Positions 1-9,830 are shown, numbered from the stretch's first letter. The stretch is 64,000 bases of DNA from Lunatimonas salinarum (GCF_017811155.1 NZ_JACVCV010000017.1:30555-94554), one strand, 5' to 3'. Notes: generated from the sequence alone by a model not told the origin. Translations and numbers: made by a program.

Positions 1-2
1 AA

Positions 3-1787
3 AAATATATCATCATTAGCTTTCTTGCCCTCATGGTGTCTGCCTGTAACGAAGAATTTATGGACAGATACCCACAAACTTCCATCGCACCGGAAGAGTT
101 CTTCAAATCAGAAGAAGACCTAAGGCTTTACGTAAACGGGCTATTGGAACTCCCCGGAGTGGGTCAGTATCAAGCCGACCAAAACAGTGACAACCTTGCC
201 ACTACCGCCGCGATTGAAATCAAGACCATCATGACGGGCTCCCCAAATTCTCAAAATATTACCGGAGGGTGGAACTGGACTAGACTAAGAAATATAAACT
301 ATTTTTTGGATAACATGGTGGGTGCCAACGCCACTCCAGAGGCCAAAAATCATTATGAGGGATTGGCCAGGTACTATCGGGCGGTTTTCTATATAGGCAT
401 GGTGAAGCGCTTTTCAGACGTGCCATGGTACGGTAACCTATTAAACCCAGCCGATGAAGACCTGTACAAACCCCAAGACCCTCGAGAATATGTGATGGAA
501 CGGGTGATGGAAGACCTGGAGTTTGCATCCAATCACGTGCGGGAAGAAGTGCCCACCGGGACTCCTGGAAAGTGGGCGGTAAAAATCTTCTATGCGCGCA
601 CAGCACTCTACGAGGGAACCTTTCGCAAATATCACCCAGAATTGAATCTACAACAGACCGCCTCCGGATTTTTAACGAAAGCAAAGGACCTGGCAACAGA
701 AATCATGAATTCGGGGAAATTCTCGTTGCATGCCACCGGGAATCCTCACACGGATTACGGAGCCTTGTTCAAGAGCCAAGACCTCATTGGCAACACCGAG
801 GTGATCTTGGTAAACCCATATGATATCAATAAAGATCGGAACAGCAATATAAACTTCACCGTATTTGGCACTTATGAACAATCCCCTTCCAGAGATTTAG
901 TTCAGACTTACTTAATGGTCGATGGCACCCGGTTTACGGACAATCCCAATTACCAAAACATGCAATATGTGGAGGAATTCACAAACCGCGATCCCCGCCT
1001 TTCTCAAACATTGGTTTATCCCGGATGGGTAAGGCAGCCAGAACCTAGTCCCTTTATTCCGCTAATGAATAGAAACTTTACTGGTTATTTCCAACAAAAG
1101 GGATATAACAATACGACCGACAACATCGCTATCGGGGGGTTGGACTTTCCGGTGTACCGGTATGCAGAGGCTCTATTGACTTTTGCGGAGGCAAAAGCCG
1201 AACTCGGTGAAATTACCCAAGCAGACCTTGATTTGTCGGTAAACCTCATCCGAAACCGTGCGGGGCTACCTTCCTTGCAGCTGACACAGGCTAACAACAA
1301 CCCAGATCCCTTTTTAATGGAAAAATACCCTGCTGTCACGGGGTCCTATACCGGAGTGCTATTGGAAATCCGAAGAGAGCGTAGGGTAGAATTTGCACTG
1401 GAAGGGTACCGTTTCGACGACCTGATGCGCTGGGGGGCGGGAAAGGTTTTGGAACGCATTCCAGAAGGCATGTATTTCCCAGGACTCGGAAAATACGACT
1501 TGACTGGCGACGGTCACGAAGACATTATCCTGATCGGACGAGACCAAAACATTCCGCCGGATCCAGAAAAGGAACGTAATGCACTGGGAATGCTGTTGGT
1601 CTACTATCGAGCGGGCGAATTTGCAGACAACGTCACGGTCTACCTAAAGAATGGTGTCAACGGAGGTCCTTTGGTGACAGAAGTAACACCAAGGCAATTC
1701 ATTGATCCCAAATACTATTACCGTCCTATACCATTTTCTCAAGTCACCCTTAACAGCAACTTGGAACAGCGGTTCGGTTGGGAATAA
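3..1787 (+). CDS. RagB/SusD-family nutrient-binding outer-membrane lipoprotein (5' end missing)
   Basis: Surface lipoprotein that caps a SusC/TonB-dependent transporter and binds glycan. The reading frame is open to the window edge and encodes a lipoprotein signal (KYIIISFLALMVSACNEEF) before the ATG at 33, so the true start lies just upstream of the window and only a few residues are missing. SusD hallmarks are the TPR-like helical body (GLARYYRAVFYIGMVKRF), 'FPVYRYAEALLTFAEAKAE', 'EIRRERRVEFALEGYRFDDLMRW' split by normal family spacing, and the C-terminal 'PIPFSQVTLNSNLEQRFGW', which matches the family ending. The partner SusC should lie immediately upstream, outside the window. A strong terminator follows the gene. 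Substrate unknown. Confidence 0.95.
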   Translation, partial: KYIIISFLALMVSACNEEFMDRYPQTSIAPEEFFKSEEDLRLYVNGLLELPGVGQYQADQNSDNLATTAAIEIKTIMTGSPNSQNITGGWNWTRLRNINYFLDNMVGANATPEAKNHYEGLARYYRAVFYIGMVKRFSDVPWYGNLLNPADEDLYKPQDPREYVMERVMEDLEFASNHVREEVPTGTPGKWAVKIFYARTALYEGTFRKYHPELNLQQTASGFLTKAKDLATEIMNSGKFSLHATGNPHTDYGALFKSQDLIGNTEVILVNPYDINKDRNSNINFTVFGTYEQSPSRDLVQTYLMVDGTRFTDNPNYQNMQYVEEFTNRDPRLSQTLVYPGWVRQPEPSPFIPLMNRNFTGYFQQKGYNNTTDNIAIGGLDFPVYRYAEALLTFAEAKAELGEITQADLDLSVNLIRNRAGLPSLQLTQANNNPDPFLMEKYPAVTGSYTGVLLEIRRERRVEFALEGYRFDDLMRWGAGKVLERIPEGMYFPGLGKYDLTGDGHEDIILIGRDQNIPPDPEKERNALGMLLVYYRAGEFADNVTVYLKNGVNGGPLVTEVTPRQFIDPKYYYRPIPFSQVTLNSNLEQRFGWE

Positions 1788-1801
1788 ACATCACCTGAAC
1801 G

Positions 1802-1839
1802 ACACCTCTTCCGCAACTGGTTGGAAGAGGTGTTTTTTA
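1802..1839 (+). terminator. Rho-independent terminator after the SusD gene
   Basis: Perfect 11-bp stem ACACCTCTTCC/GGAAGAGGTGT with a 10-base loop, followed by a T-run. It separates the SusD unit from the phosphodiesterase gene at 1917. Confidence 0.85.
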
Positions 1840-1902
1840 TTGAAATTTGATACCCGGATCATGTCTGCCTTACAACAGGCAGAAAGTACCACCATGGAAA
1901 AA

Positions 1903-1919
1903 ACAATTATAAACATATG
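1903..1919 (+). promoter_or_regulatory. A-rich translation leader (shared motif)
   Basis: ACAATTATAAACAT lies directly before the ATG, with no Shine-Dalgarno. The same leader occurs before the genes at 11085 and 41368, and a degenerate form before the short frame at 38505. A-rich, SD-free leaders are typical of Bacteroidota translation starts. Confidence 0.5.
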
Positions 1920-3146
1920 AAGCGTCCTTTTTCCCTTCTATTTTTCGTTGTGCTGTTGAGCACGATACATGTCTCATCCTTTGCGCAAGAAAGGAAAACA
2001 CTATTTATCATCTTGGACGGTATCCAACGCGAGTTGCTAGAGAAAAACCCTACCCCTGCAATCGATGAAATTAGCCGAAAGGGAGCCTATCTCCATTCCC
2101 ACGTAGGCGGCATGCGAGGAGGTTACTCTGAGACTCCTACCATCTCGGCAGTCGGATACAACAGCCTACTGACCGGCGTTTGGTACAACAAACACAATGT
2201 AAAAGGCAACAGTATACGCCAGCCCAACTATCATTATTGGACCGTCTTTAGGTTTTTCAAAACGGCCTACCCACACAAAAAGACCGCTGTCTACTCTACC
2301 TGGCTGGACAACAGGACCAAATTAGTAGGCGAAAACCTGCCAGAAACCGGCCACCTGCAGCTGGATTACCATTTTGATGGATTGGAAATCGACACGTTGG
2401 GCTTTCCCCACGACGATCAGAGCAATTACATCCACGAAATAGACAAAATGGTAGCCGCCTATGCAGCCAAAGACGTCCTCGAAAAAGGCCCCGACCTGTC
2501 CTGGGTATACCTGCAGTATACAGACGACATGGGGCACCGCTACGGAGCAAGTCAGCAAATGGATCATGCCATACAGGAAGCGGACAAGCAAGTAGGCCAA
2601 ATCTGGTCGGCGATCCAAGAACGGGAAAAGCGCTATGGCGAAGAATGGCTTCTGTTAATCACAACCGATCACGGACGGGCAGAGGGCGGCTTCAATCATG
2701 GGGGGCAATCCGACGCGGAGCGGGCTACGTGGATCGTCTCCAGCCAACCGCTAAATGATAGGGCGGGGTCCATTCCCGGTGTAGTCGATCTGCTGCCCAC
2801 GATGGCAGACTTTATGGGCATACCAATTCCCAAAAATCAAGCCATGGAGATAGACGGTATCTCCCTGCTGGGCACACCCCATGCAGATCGGCTTAGCGGA
2901 TCATTAAAAGGCAACTTACTTCAGCTCAATTGGCACGCATACGACACCGAAGGTCGCGCCAAAGTCTGGGTCACCGCTGGGAATCAGTTCCGTTTCGGAA
3001 ATTCAGACATTTACCGGCTAGTGGGTGAGGTAGACTTAAAGGATACCTCTGCCACCCTGGATCTTGGCACCGAATACCAAAACCTGAAGGTGGTGCTGGA
3101 ACTTCCAGAAGGGTATTGCAATGTGTGGGTGAAAAGCATTCCCTGA
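1917..3146 (+). CDS. secreted alkaline-phosphatase-fold protein (type I phosphodiesterase/nucleotide pyrophosphatase family)
   Basis: Predicted periplasmic hydrolase of phosphodiester or phosphomonoester (possibly sulfo- or phosphonate) bonds. The signal peptide ends near residue 23 (SFA|QE). Metal-site residues of the superfamily are visible: D34 in 'IILDGIQ', T74/T76 in 'ETPTIS' as candidate nucleophile, D203/D204 and H207 in 'YTDDMGH', D251-H252 in 'TTDHGR', and H261 in 'FNHGG'. At 409 aa it is the usual length for a bacterial NPP-type enzyme. It lies behind a terminator, so it probably has its own promoter, and it starts after an A-rich leader shared with other genes here. The substrate cannot be told from sequence. 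Confidence 0.88.
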   Translation: MKRPFSLLFFVVLLSTIHVSSFAQERKTLFIILDGIQRELLEKNPTPAIDEISRKGAYLHSHVGGMRGGYSETPTISAVGYNSLLTGVWYNKHNVKGNSIRQPNYHYWTVFRFFKTAYPHKKTAVYSTWLDNRTKLVGENLPETGHLQLDYHFDGLEIDTLGFPHDDQSNYIHEIDKMVAAYAAKDVLEKGPDLSWVYLQYTDDMGHRYGASQQMDHAIQEADKQVGQIWSAIQEREKRYGEEWLLLITTDHGRAEGGFNHGGQSDAERATWIVSSQPLNDRAGSIPGVVDLLPTMADFMGIPIPKNQAMEIDGISLLGTPHADRLSGSLKGNLLQLNWHAYDTEGRAKVWVTAGNQFRFGNSDIYRLVGEVDLKDTSATLDLGTEYQNLKVVLELPEGYCNVWVKSIP

Positions 3147-3154
3147 GGCAGAAA

Positions 3155-3195
3155 ACCCTAGACAGGGCGGAAAAAATCCCCTCCCTGTCTAGGGT
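3155..3195. terminator. 13-bp perfect stem-loop between convergent genes
   Basis: ACCCTAGACAGGG pairs exactly with CCCTGTCTAGGGT across a 15-base A-rich loop, immediately after the phosphodiesterase stop and facing the Uma2 gene. The T-run is weak, so termination is inferred from position and stem strength. Confidence 0.6.
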
Positions 3196-3286
3196 GTAGG
3201 GTACCTGCTGTAGAAAAAAAAACAGATTGGAATCGAAATTAATTTCTATGTAGAGCGGAAAACACGCGGTAAATCTCCGAACGCCA

Positions 3287-3844
3287 CTAGCCTAAAATAA
3301 ACACATCATTCACCGCAAATTTTTTATCAATCAGGCTAATTTCCTCCCCCGGCAGGTATAGCTTGGTTTTCGAGTACGTCCCTTCTTTTACATTTGAAAA
3401 AACCTCTACACGATTGTTTTCCAAATCTATAATCCAATATTCCGGGATGCCGTGAATGGCATAGAGCGGAGCTTTTACTTCTCTATCAAACTTGATAGAG
3501 GCATTTGAAACTTCGATGATTGCAAGCACATCGGCAGGTACGGGGTGTGCGGAAGCATAAAAATCTGATCGATAGGTTAAGATACTAATATCGGGCTCCG
3601 GTTCATTCGTTACTCCCAATCTTAACGGATTTTGAATTCTGACGATAACCTGTCCTGACAGTAGTTGATTCATTTTCATTGCTAAATGATCTACAATTGC
3701 GGCATGTTTACTTCCGATAGGGGTCATTTCAAATATTTCACCGTTTATCAGTTCTAAACGGTCATCGGGCTTGAGTATTCCAATCTCAGCCATTTTGTGG
3801 TATTCATCCACACTGATCAACCGCTTTAATACTTCCATTGTCAT
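3287..3844 (-). CDS. Uma2-family (DUF820) PD-(D/E)XK nuclease-fold protein
   Basis: Restriction-endonuclease-like fold protein of unknown physiological role; the family is abundant in cyanobacteria and Bacteroidota. Core residues are visible in order: E31 (ELINGEI), D85 (EPEPDISI), E111 (IIEVSNAS) and K124 (REVKAPLYA), followed by 'IPEYWIIDLENNRVEVF'. The length of 185 aa is normal. It is a single gene in convergent orientation with the phosphodiesterase, with no obvious operon partner. The ATG at 3844 is used because the family begins near this point. Confidence 0.9.
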   Translation of the reverse strand: MTMEVLKRLISVDEYHKMAEIGILKPDDRLELINGEIFEMTPIGSKHAAIVDHLAMKMNQLLSGQVIVRIQNPLRLGVTNEPEPDISILTYRSDFYASAHPVPADVLAIIEVSNASIKFDREVKAPLYAIHGIPEYWIIDLENNRVEVFSNVKEGTYSKTKLYLPGEEISLIDKKFAVNDVFILG

Positions 3845-4160
3845 TGAAATCAGGATTTTATATGTTTAAAGATAGCCTTTTTCCTGTTCTAAAAAAAACG
3901 TTGGAAACGCCGATCCGGCCCCTGGTTTTCTCTATAAATTTTTGTTTCGACGACTGCAAGCATAGTGTCAAAGGCATTCAGTGATTGAAGCAAACCACAA
4001 TTCCCTGGCTGAAAAATTTCTGCTCCGTCTATGGATTAAGATACCTGCCGCAGAAAATGCAAAAATTATTTTACTCATTGGCAGAAATCAATTTTTATTG
4101 AAGGATAGATTTTTTTGATTCCGCTCACGACTACCTAATTTTCAACAAATTAAGTATGCC
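3845..4160. other. intergenic region, divergent, with one promoter
   Basis: 316 bp between the divergent Uma2 and lipoprotein genes. Apart from the promoter at 4114-4143 I see no gene, repeat or strong hairpin. Confidence 0.5.
4114..4143 (+). promoter_or_regulatory. Bacteroidota-type promoter (-33/-7)
   Basis: TTTG at 4114-4117, an 18-base spacer, then TAATTTTC at 4136-4143. This is close to the Bacteroidota consensus TTTG / TAnnTTTG and sits 17 bases before the GTG start of the lipoprotein gene. Confidence 0.55.
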
Positions 4161-5654
4161 GTGAAAAACTGCTCCTACATTTTGCTTTTTGTTGGGCTTG
4201 CGATTTGTCCCCTGTCCTGCCACGAAAAATACGATTTGCCCAAATACAATGGTGGAATAGTATTGGTATCCGCAAAAGACGTGCTATGTGACGGCCAAAC
4301 CAGCCAATTCACCGTTTATGCCTATGACGACATCATCTCTAGTGAAATCCAAGGAATCACTCCCCTTTCCTCGTCCGATTTTTCGTTCACGATTAACCCG
4401 GCAAACTTAGGTAGAATCGATGACGGTGGAACTTACTACGCGCCGGCTGACATCACCATGAATCAAGAAATCTCGGTAACGGCTACGTTAAAAACTGATT
4501 CAAGGACCTCTCGTACGAAAAAAATAGCGCTCAAGTATTTCAACACAGCCATCAAAGGCTCAAAAAGGGTATTTGAGCTGCCTGATCATTTCTATTATAA
4601 TTACTCCCTACTTGGAAACGATGAGTTGATCTGTTGGAGCACTCCCAAACTTGGCGAGGCGCCCAAATTTGAAATAACGAAGCTGGCATCAGACGGCTCC
4701 GTGGATTGGGTAAAAAACCTGGGGTTTGGTATGATCGAATATGTTGTAACGGAAGGCTCCGAATTGATCTGTATAGGCTCCCTACAGGATCAGGGCGAAA
4801 TAAACAGCATTATCCTAACGATGGATAACGCCGGAAACCTCTTAAAAAAGGCAAAGCTTAGCCATGCTGAAACTAGGTTAAGCACCCATTATTCCCAAAT
4901 AAATAAGCAATTTGCCTTTGTCACGATTACAGATCAACCAAATATATCCGGACTAGTGTCCTTCGACCTAAATGGCCTTGTGTTGAAGCAAATAAAAGTA
5001 CCACTTAGCATCCGATCTGCTATCCCTCATGCTTCCGGCGGCTTTTGGATTACTTTTGACGAAGAAGAGACCAACAATCCTTTTCTTGGGTTTGTAGACG
5101 CTGATGGCAAGCTGGATTGGCAATTAAGCCTTGAGGAATCATATATCCCTCCGCTGATACGGGAAACTCCGGACGGAAGATTGGCAGTGGCCTACACCTA
5201 CGCAGCTAATGAGAAGGTGAAGTGGCTCTATTCCATCGTTGATAGAAATGGCGTTGCGGCGCCCCACCAAAAGGTAGTGGCCGAAAATTTTCTGATAGGA
5301 CCATTTGGTGATCACACGGACAAATTCCACCGACTTAATCCTCACCTTTCTGATCTGATAGTGACACCATCGGGAACCCCACTTTTGTTAGGTGCTGCAG
5401 ACTATGAAAAACTTGGATTTTTCGTAGCGGCAACTCCCACAAAAAAATGGAGCTATTGGTTCCAAAAAACGACACCGGTTGGGCTCAGCCACACCTACGC
5501 AAGATCTATTTTTCCAAACAGTCAGGGATTTCTCTTGGTCGGCGAAACCGGAGAAATGATAACCCAGCTTCAATTGTCAGGGGATCTGGAGATTCCCCCC
5601 TGCCTATTTGAGCCTTGGTTTTTTCAGAAACACCCCCTCTACGGTGACTGGTGA
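4161..5654 (+). CDS. orphan lipoprotein with N-terminal Ig-like part and propeller-like body
   Basis: I do not recognise the family. The GTG start gives a lipoprotein signal with Cys20 in 'CPLSC'; the nearby ATG at 4156 is out of frame. Residues ~30-125 look like a bacterial Ig-like beta-sandwich ('GRIDDGGTYYAPADI', 'ISVTATLK'), resembling Ig-like modules of surface proteins. The rest has repeated short beta motifs with 'DAGN', 'DLNG', 'DADG' and 'DRNG' turns, suggesting a beta-propeller of the PQQ/WD type. Probable role is a surface or periplasmic binding protein; this is inference. Its end nearly abuts the convergent glycosidase gene (2 bases apart). Confidence 0.75.
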   Translation: MKNCSYILLFVGLAICPLSCHEKYDLPKYNGGIVLVSAKDVLCDGQTSQFTVYAYDDIISSEIQGITPLSSSDFSFTINPANLGRIDDGGTYYAPADITMNQEISVTATLKTDSRTSRTKKIALKYFNTAIKGSKRVFELPDHFYYNYSLLGNDELICWSTPKLGEAPKFEITKLASDGSVDWVKNLGFGMIEYVVTEGSELICIGSLQDQGEINSIILTMDNAGNLLKKAKLSHAETRLSTHYSQINKQFAFVTITDQPNISGLVSFDLNGLVLKQIKVPLSIRSAIPHASGGFWITFDEEETNNPFLGFVDADGKLDWQLSLEESYIPPLIRETPDGRLAVAYTYAANEKVKWLYSIVDRNGVAAPHQKVVAENFLIGPFGDHTDKFHRLNPHLSDLIVTPSGTPLLLGAADYEKLGFFVAATPTKKWSYWFQKTTPVGLSHTYARSIFPNSQGFLLVGETGEMITQLQLSGDLEIPPCLFEPWFFQKHPLYGDW

Positions 5655-5656
5655 GT

Positions 5657-7669
5657 TTAATAAACTACTTCAACGATTCCATATACATCGATACCAGGGG
5701 CCTGAATCACCAAGGTATTGTCCTCATAATTAAACGGCAAGGTTTGATTGTCGGGGCGTAGGGTTACTTGCTTTGGCTTCTGAGCCACATTTAGAGTTAC
5801 CTGTAATGGTGGCGTGGGTCGAAGTTCATTGTAGGCAAGCACACTTTTATTGAAATGTTCACCGTCCGAATTGATGAGATGTATGAGGGTAGCTTCGTCC
5901 TTTTTCCCCAAAACTACGTGGACTTTCTCAGAGCCTTCCACTTTAAGCGTAGGGTTGGACACCAGTCGCTCCATTACATCGTTGATCAGGTTGTTGAATA
6001 CCGGGTTGCGATAGGTAGCGTACGGAGTGGACATATCCATGTAGATCCCAGCGATTTTGCCTTTTCCATATGCATTGATGGTAGCAACCGGATAATCGGA
6101 TGGAAATCGATAGTCCCTTTGTTGATATATATGGCCAATGGTCTCTGTCCCGGATCTAGGAGCAACTGGTTGCCATTGAGTCCTTAAACCAGCGATGCCG
6201 CCTAACTCTCTGTCTCCAATATTAAACTGGGCAGTGGAATCTGCACCGATAAAATCTACCTGCAATTCATTCCTAAATGCCCTAACCGCCTTTGCTCCGA
6301 TCACAAATAAATTCCCTCCATTCTCCACATGATTTAACAACCTTCCTTTGATCTCTTCGTCAAAACTGCTCCATTCCGGTATGACGATGGTGTGATATTG
6401 CTCCAACCGCTCCTCCATGTGGTGATCCATCAGTATTTCAATGGAATGCTGCCCATCCATAAAGGCACTTGTCAGGCCTTCCATATTGGAAGACCACCCA
6501 TAAACTCCATCATAACTTTGTTTCCAGCCTTCCAAGGAATACCATAGGCCTATTTGCGGAATCGTTTCGCTATGCTGACTGAAAGGCTGCCTCGCTCTGC
6601 AAAAGCTGGCGAGATCAGCAAGAGCCTCCACATCCAAGGTCTGAAAGGAAGCATCCCTATTCTGCTGGAAATATACCTGGAAACCACCGCCCATTGCCAT
6701 AACCTCAGAAGCTTCCTGTTTCAATTGAACCAAGGATTTGGGACTATGAATGCCTCCCATAAAATCGATGGCTACAAAGCCCCAAGCCATGAGATCCCAA
6801 GGTTTGCCCTGCAATGCCAAGCATCGGGCCTGAAAAGCTGCACTGTACATGCCATTTTGCCCCGACACATCTCCGGAGAGAAAATCCACGCCAACATCCA
6901 CTCGCTCAGGCATCATGGAGGAATAGGCCCAATTACTGGCGACCTGAAAATCAGGATCGTGGTCATGCAACGCCGTCACGTAGTTGTTTACGTATTTTCT
7001 ATAGGCAGACCGATTATAATCCAACCATTTTTTGTAGTGCTCCTCTTCCGGTGATTTGGGAACTGCCTTCAAACCGGTTTCTTTTAAAAATCCCTTGACC
7101 AGTTCAGGTGAGTAGTCGGGCCCCGTAGACCAACAATCCCCATCAATCCAGACACCGTCTATACTGTATTCATCTATCATTTCCTTGATTTGAGGAATCA
7201 AGAACTTATTTGAGTAATCGCTGAAATAGGCCGCATAGGTTTTGTCCTTCGTACCATCTGCATGAATCCGGCCCCAATCCGGGTTTTGTGCAATCGCCTT
7301 ATCATCCCATAATCCAGAATAATGCACATACAGAGGCAGATTGTGCTTATCGGTGACTTCTCTCCAGATTTTAAGGGGATCATTTACAAAACTGTTGGTT
7401 GAATAGCCTACATTAGTGGGATAGCTGGAGTATCCTGGATGACCTTTACTGTCCACTTGGATGTAATCCGGTCTCGTGCGTTCGAGGAATTCATCCAATA
7501 AGCCCGTATCAAAAAATTTTCCAAGATCCTTATCCTTTTCGGTCGCATGAAAATCAAAATGAAACCCAAAGAAACTCTGTGATCTTCTTAGCTTTTCCTG
7601 GGCATTGGCGCTGAATGAAACATTTATTACCAAAAATAGCAAGGCCAAGCGTGTTCTAATAGTTATCAT
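5657..7669 (-). CDS. secreted TIM-barrel glycoside hydrolase, alpha-L-fucosidase (GH29)-like
   Basis: Predicted exported glycosidase. The signal peptide ends near residue 23 (ANA|QE). The (beta/alpha)8 part covers ~35-400; 'DGVWIDGDCW' (D176/D178) resembles the nucleophile strand of GH29 fucosidases, and 'NLPLYVHYSGLWDD' is typical of the same clan. The second half (~400-560) contains a Rossmann/GATase-like domain ('HTIVIPEWSSFD', 'HVENGGNLFVIGAKAV') as in GH42-type trimerisation domains, then a C-terminal beta domain. The family assignment is uncertain: it could be a GH29 relative or an unclassified hydrolase. It is followed by the DUF4838 gene in the same direction 47 bases upstream, so the two are probably co-transcribed. 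Confidence 0.7.
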   Translation of the reverse strand: MITIRTRLALLFLVINVSFSANAQEKLRRSQSFFGFHFDFHATEKDKDLGKFFDTGLLDEFLERTRPDYIQVDSKGHPGYSSYPTNVGYSTNSFVNDPLKIWREVTDKHNLPLYVHYSGLWDDKAIAQNPDWGRIHADGTKDKTYAAYFSDYSNKFLIPQIKEMIDEYSIDGVWIDGDCWSTGPDYSPELVKGFLKETGLKAVPKSPEEEHYKKWLDYNRSAYRKYVNNYVTALHDHDPDFQVASNWAYSSMMPERVDVGVDFLSGDVSGQNGMYSAAFQARCLALQGKPWDLMAWGFVAIDFMGGIHSPKSLVQLKQEASEVMAMGGGFQVYFQQNRDASFQTLDVEALADLASFCRARQPFSQHSETIPQIGLWYSLEGWKQSYDGVYGWSSNMEGLTSAFMDGQHSIEILMDHHMEERLEQYHTIVIPEWSSFDEEIKGRLLNHVENGGNLFVIGAKAVRAFRNELQVDFIGADSTAQFNIGDRELGGIAGLRTQWQPVAPRSGTETIGHIYQQRDYRFPSDYPVATINAYGKGKIAGIYMDMSTPYATYRNPVFNNLINDVMERLVSNPTLKVEGSEKVHVVLGKKDEATLIHLINSDGEHFNKSVLAYNELRPTPPLQVTLNVAQKPKQVTLRPDNQTLPFNYEDNTLVIQAPGIDVYGIVEVVY

Positions 7670-7716
7670 ATGTAGGTTTATTTTACTTTTATATTACACT
7701 CAAACAATCGGAAAAA

Positions 7717-9663
7717 CTAACTGCCGGCAACTTTTTGGAGATAATCAGCTCTTCCTTTTTTCATATACTCCCAAACACCTGCCACCCAAGTATCTAAACG
7801 AACCTGTTCAACGGGGGACAGAGCGGCGTTTTTGGCCTCCTGAATGCACTTCTCAAGCTCCTGCATCACTATTTCCGTTCCGAGATACTGCCAAGCCAGT
7901 TCTTCATCCTGATGAAAATGGTTCTCCCCCTTGACCCGATCCGGATATCGGGAGTAATCGTTGTATACCTGTTCCACTTTGTCGTGGAATCTTCTCATTG
8001 GCTCTCCGGCTGCTCCAAAGTACCTATTAAAAAATTCATCTAAAGCAATATCCAAGTCCAAATCGGGGTCGTCATAATGCTTCATGGCCAAATAAAAATC
8101 CAATTGCTCGCCGGTGCCACAGAGGAAAATACCCCGAATACCATCCTTATGGTACATGTCTATTAACTCGTGTTGAATCTGAGCACTAAATCCGGGAAAA
8201 ACATTCCAAGGCCCACCTCCGTCATAACTCCCAATGCCCAAAGCACCTCTCTCGGTAGGAAAAGTACTATAATTCCATAAATAAACGGGCGCCTTGGCAT
8301 TGTCCACCCAGTCCCGGTACCATTCCATTTCATGTCTTTTGAGTTCGGGAGACATAAAATTTCTATTGTGAAGGCAAGGGGAAACGGAAATATTTGGTTC
8401 TAGCACTACCTGATCCGGATAGTAACTATTATCATGATAGGCCAGGGTAGCAATTTTCTTTTCAGGATGGGTTTCCTGTAACCCTTTGGCCACCTGATTG
8501 ATCATTCCAAAGATGTAATTACTGGCTTTTCCCGAGCTAAAATGATTCCCTGTAAACTTTTCGAAGTCCCTCGAAAGTACGGCTTGGCATTGGTCACAAA
8601 GGCACCACTGATTGTTGTCCAAAGGCAGAATGGCAAAATAATCCCCTATCGCAATTTGCAGGCCTTTGCTTCCGTCGCCGTCAAAATAATCGCGCGCATC
8701 TTCAATCAACTGATCGACCAAGGATTCATTGGTATAACAAAGCTGCCGGGAATGAGGACCACCACTGCGATTTTTAGCAAAAATCTCCTCCTGTAGTCCT
8801 TCGAATAGTTCACTCTCAGGAATCAGAAATCGATCTTGGAAACTTGACAACGTATGGTTTGCCCCCCACTTTTCGCCTCCTCTGCGCATTCTTCGATAGA
8901 ACAAAGCGAGGGCATCCTTACTCGGGTATCCATACTGCGCCAAAATCATGGGGCCGTCCACTTCAGTACTATACCGGTATTTCATTTGAGGCTCTCTGCG
9001 CATGCTTTCAGGTTTCACGGACAAATTCGCCGATTTGTCGTACACTACGTTAAAATCTGACGGACCGTACCAACGGATACCTAGTGCCGTTTCCAAAAAA
9101 TCGTAGGTAGCATAAAGGCTTCCCTGAGGGTCGTAAAAGCCGGGTAACTCAATCTGCAAAGGCCCCTCACTGCCGGCATTAATCGCCATGTGATAGTCAA
9201 TGAGATCTCTGGTATCCTTCAGGGAAATCGCGAGGATATCCACCCCATTCTCTGCCCGATTCTCTGGAGTGGGAAGCCAATCCCGACCATATAATAGCAA
9301 ATTTTCCTCATCAAACAGGATTAAATACTCTTGTTCGCCAAAATCTCCGTCATGTATCCCTTTTTGATCGGAATATTCGGTTTTGCCAATATGGATTTTG
9401 AATCCCTTCACCTGATCAACTTCCGATGTGATCGGTAAACGCGCACCCGAGATCCGTTCTACATGATGCTGCAGTTCCAACGCCGCCAAATGGACGGCTG
9501 GAGTCGGATTGGCAGATACAATGATGGTGGCTGAGGGCTTCCCAGCAACAACCAGCCTAAAATCTTCGTTGTGATCGCTTTGTTTAGCACAGGCACCAAC
9601 AAGAAAAACGATAAAAATACCCCAAAATCCGACAGTCATTTGCATAACTAGTATGTTAAGCAT
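7717..9663 (-). CDS. DUF4838 lipoprotein with alpha-glucuronidase-like N-terminal domain
   Basis: Exported protein of a family common in polysaccharide loci; activity not established. The signal carries a lipobox 'VGAC' (Cys25 from the first Met). Starts at Met7 or Met9 are also possible and would give a more typical signal length. Residues ~35-115 form the GH67-type N-terminal domain ('PTPAVHLAALELQHHVERISGARLPI' in two parts); ~230-530 is the DUF4838 core, with 'CDQCQAVLS', 'ISVSPCLHNRN' and 'YLWNYSTF'. It likely acts on, or binds, acidic or decorated glycans. First gene of the minus-strand pair with the GH29-like enzyme and next to the AraC regulator. Confidence 0.85.
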   Translation of the reverse strand: MLNILVMQMTVGFWGIFIVFLVGACAKQSDHNEDFRLVVAGKPSATIIVSANPTPAVHLAALELQHHVERISGARLPITSEVDQVKGFKIHIGKTEYSDQKGIHDGDFGEQEYLILFDEENLLLYGRDWLPTPENRAENGVDILAISLKDTRDLIDYHMAINAGSEGPLQIELPGFYDPQGSLYATYDFLETALGIRWYGPSDFNVVYDKSANLSVKPESMRREPQMKYRYSTEVDGPMILAQYGYPSKDALALFYRRMRRGGEKWGANHTLSSFQDRFLIPESELFEGLQEEIFAKNRSGGPHSRQLCYTNESLVDQLIEDARDYFDGDGSKGLQIAIGDYFAILPLDNNQWCLCDQCQAVLSRDFEKFTGNHFSSGKASNYIFGMINQVAKGLQETHPEKKIATLAYHDNSYYPDQVVLEPNISVSPCLHNRNFMSPELKRHEMEWYRDWVDNAKAPVYLWNYSTFPTERGALGIGSYDGGGPWNVFPGFSAQIQHELIDMYHKDGIRGIFLCGTGEQLDFYLAMKHYDDPDLDLDIALDEFFNRYFGAAGEPMRRFHDKVEQVYNDYSRYPDRVKGENHFHQDEELAWQYLGTEIVMQELEKCIQEAKNAALSPVEQVRLDTWVAGVWEYMKKGRADYLQKVAGS

Positions 9664-9830
9664 GCAAGATAGGATGAGCAGTACTAGGATTCTAATCAGC
9701 TAATTTCAAAATATGATACTATTTTTGCAATTCAGCTTTGATTTTATAAAAACCAGGTATTTTTTACCAAATAGAAGGATGGTTTTTTAATCATGACAAC
9801 CCAAATTGACACTCTTCCATACTCATTTTG

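Noticed and set aside
6554..7054. 166-codon frame antisense to the GH29-like gene
   Set aside because: No motif, opposite a gene with signal peptide and catalytic features.
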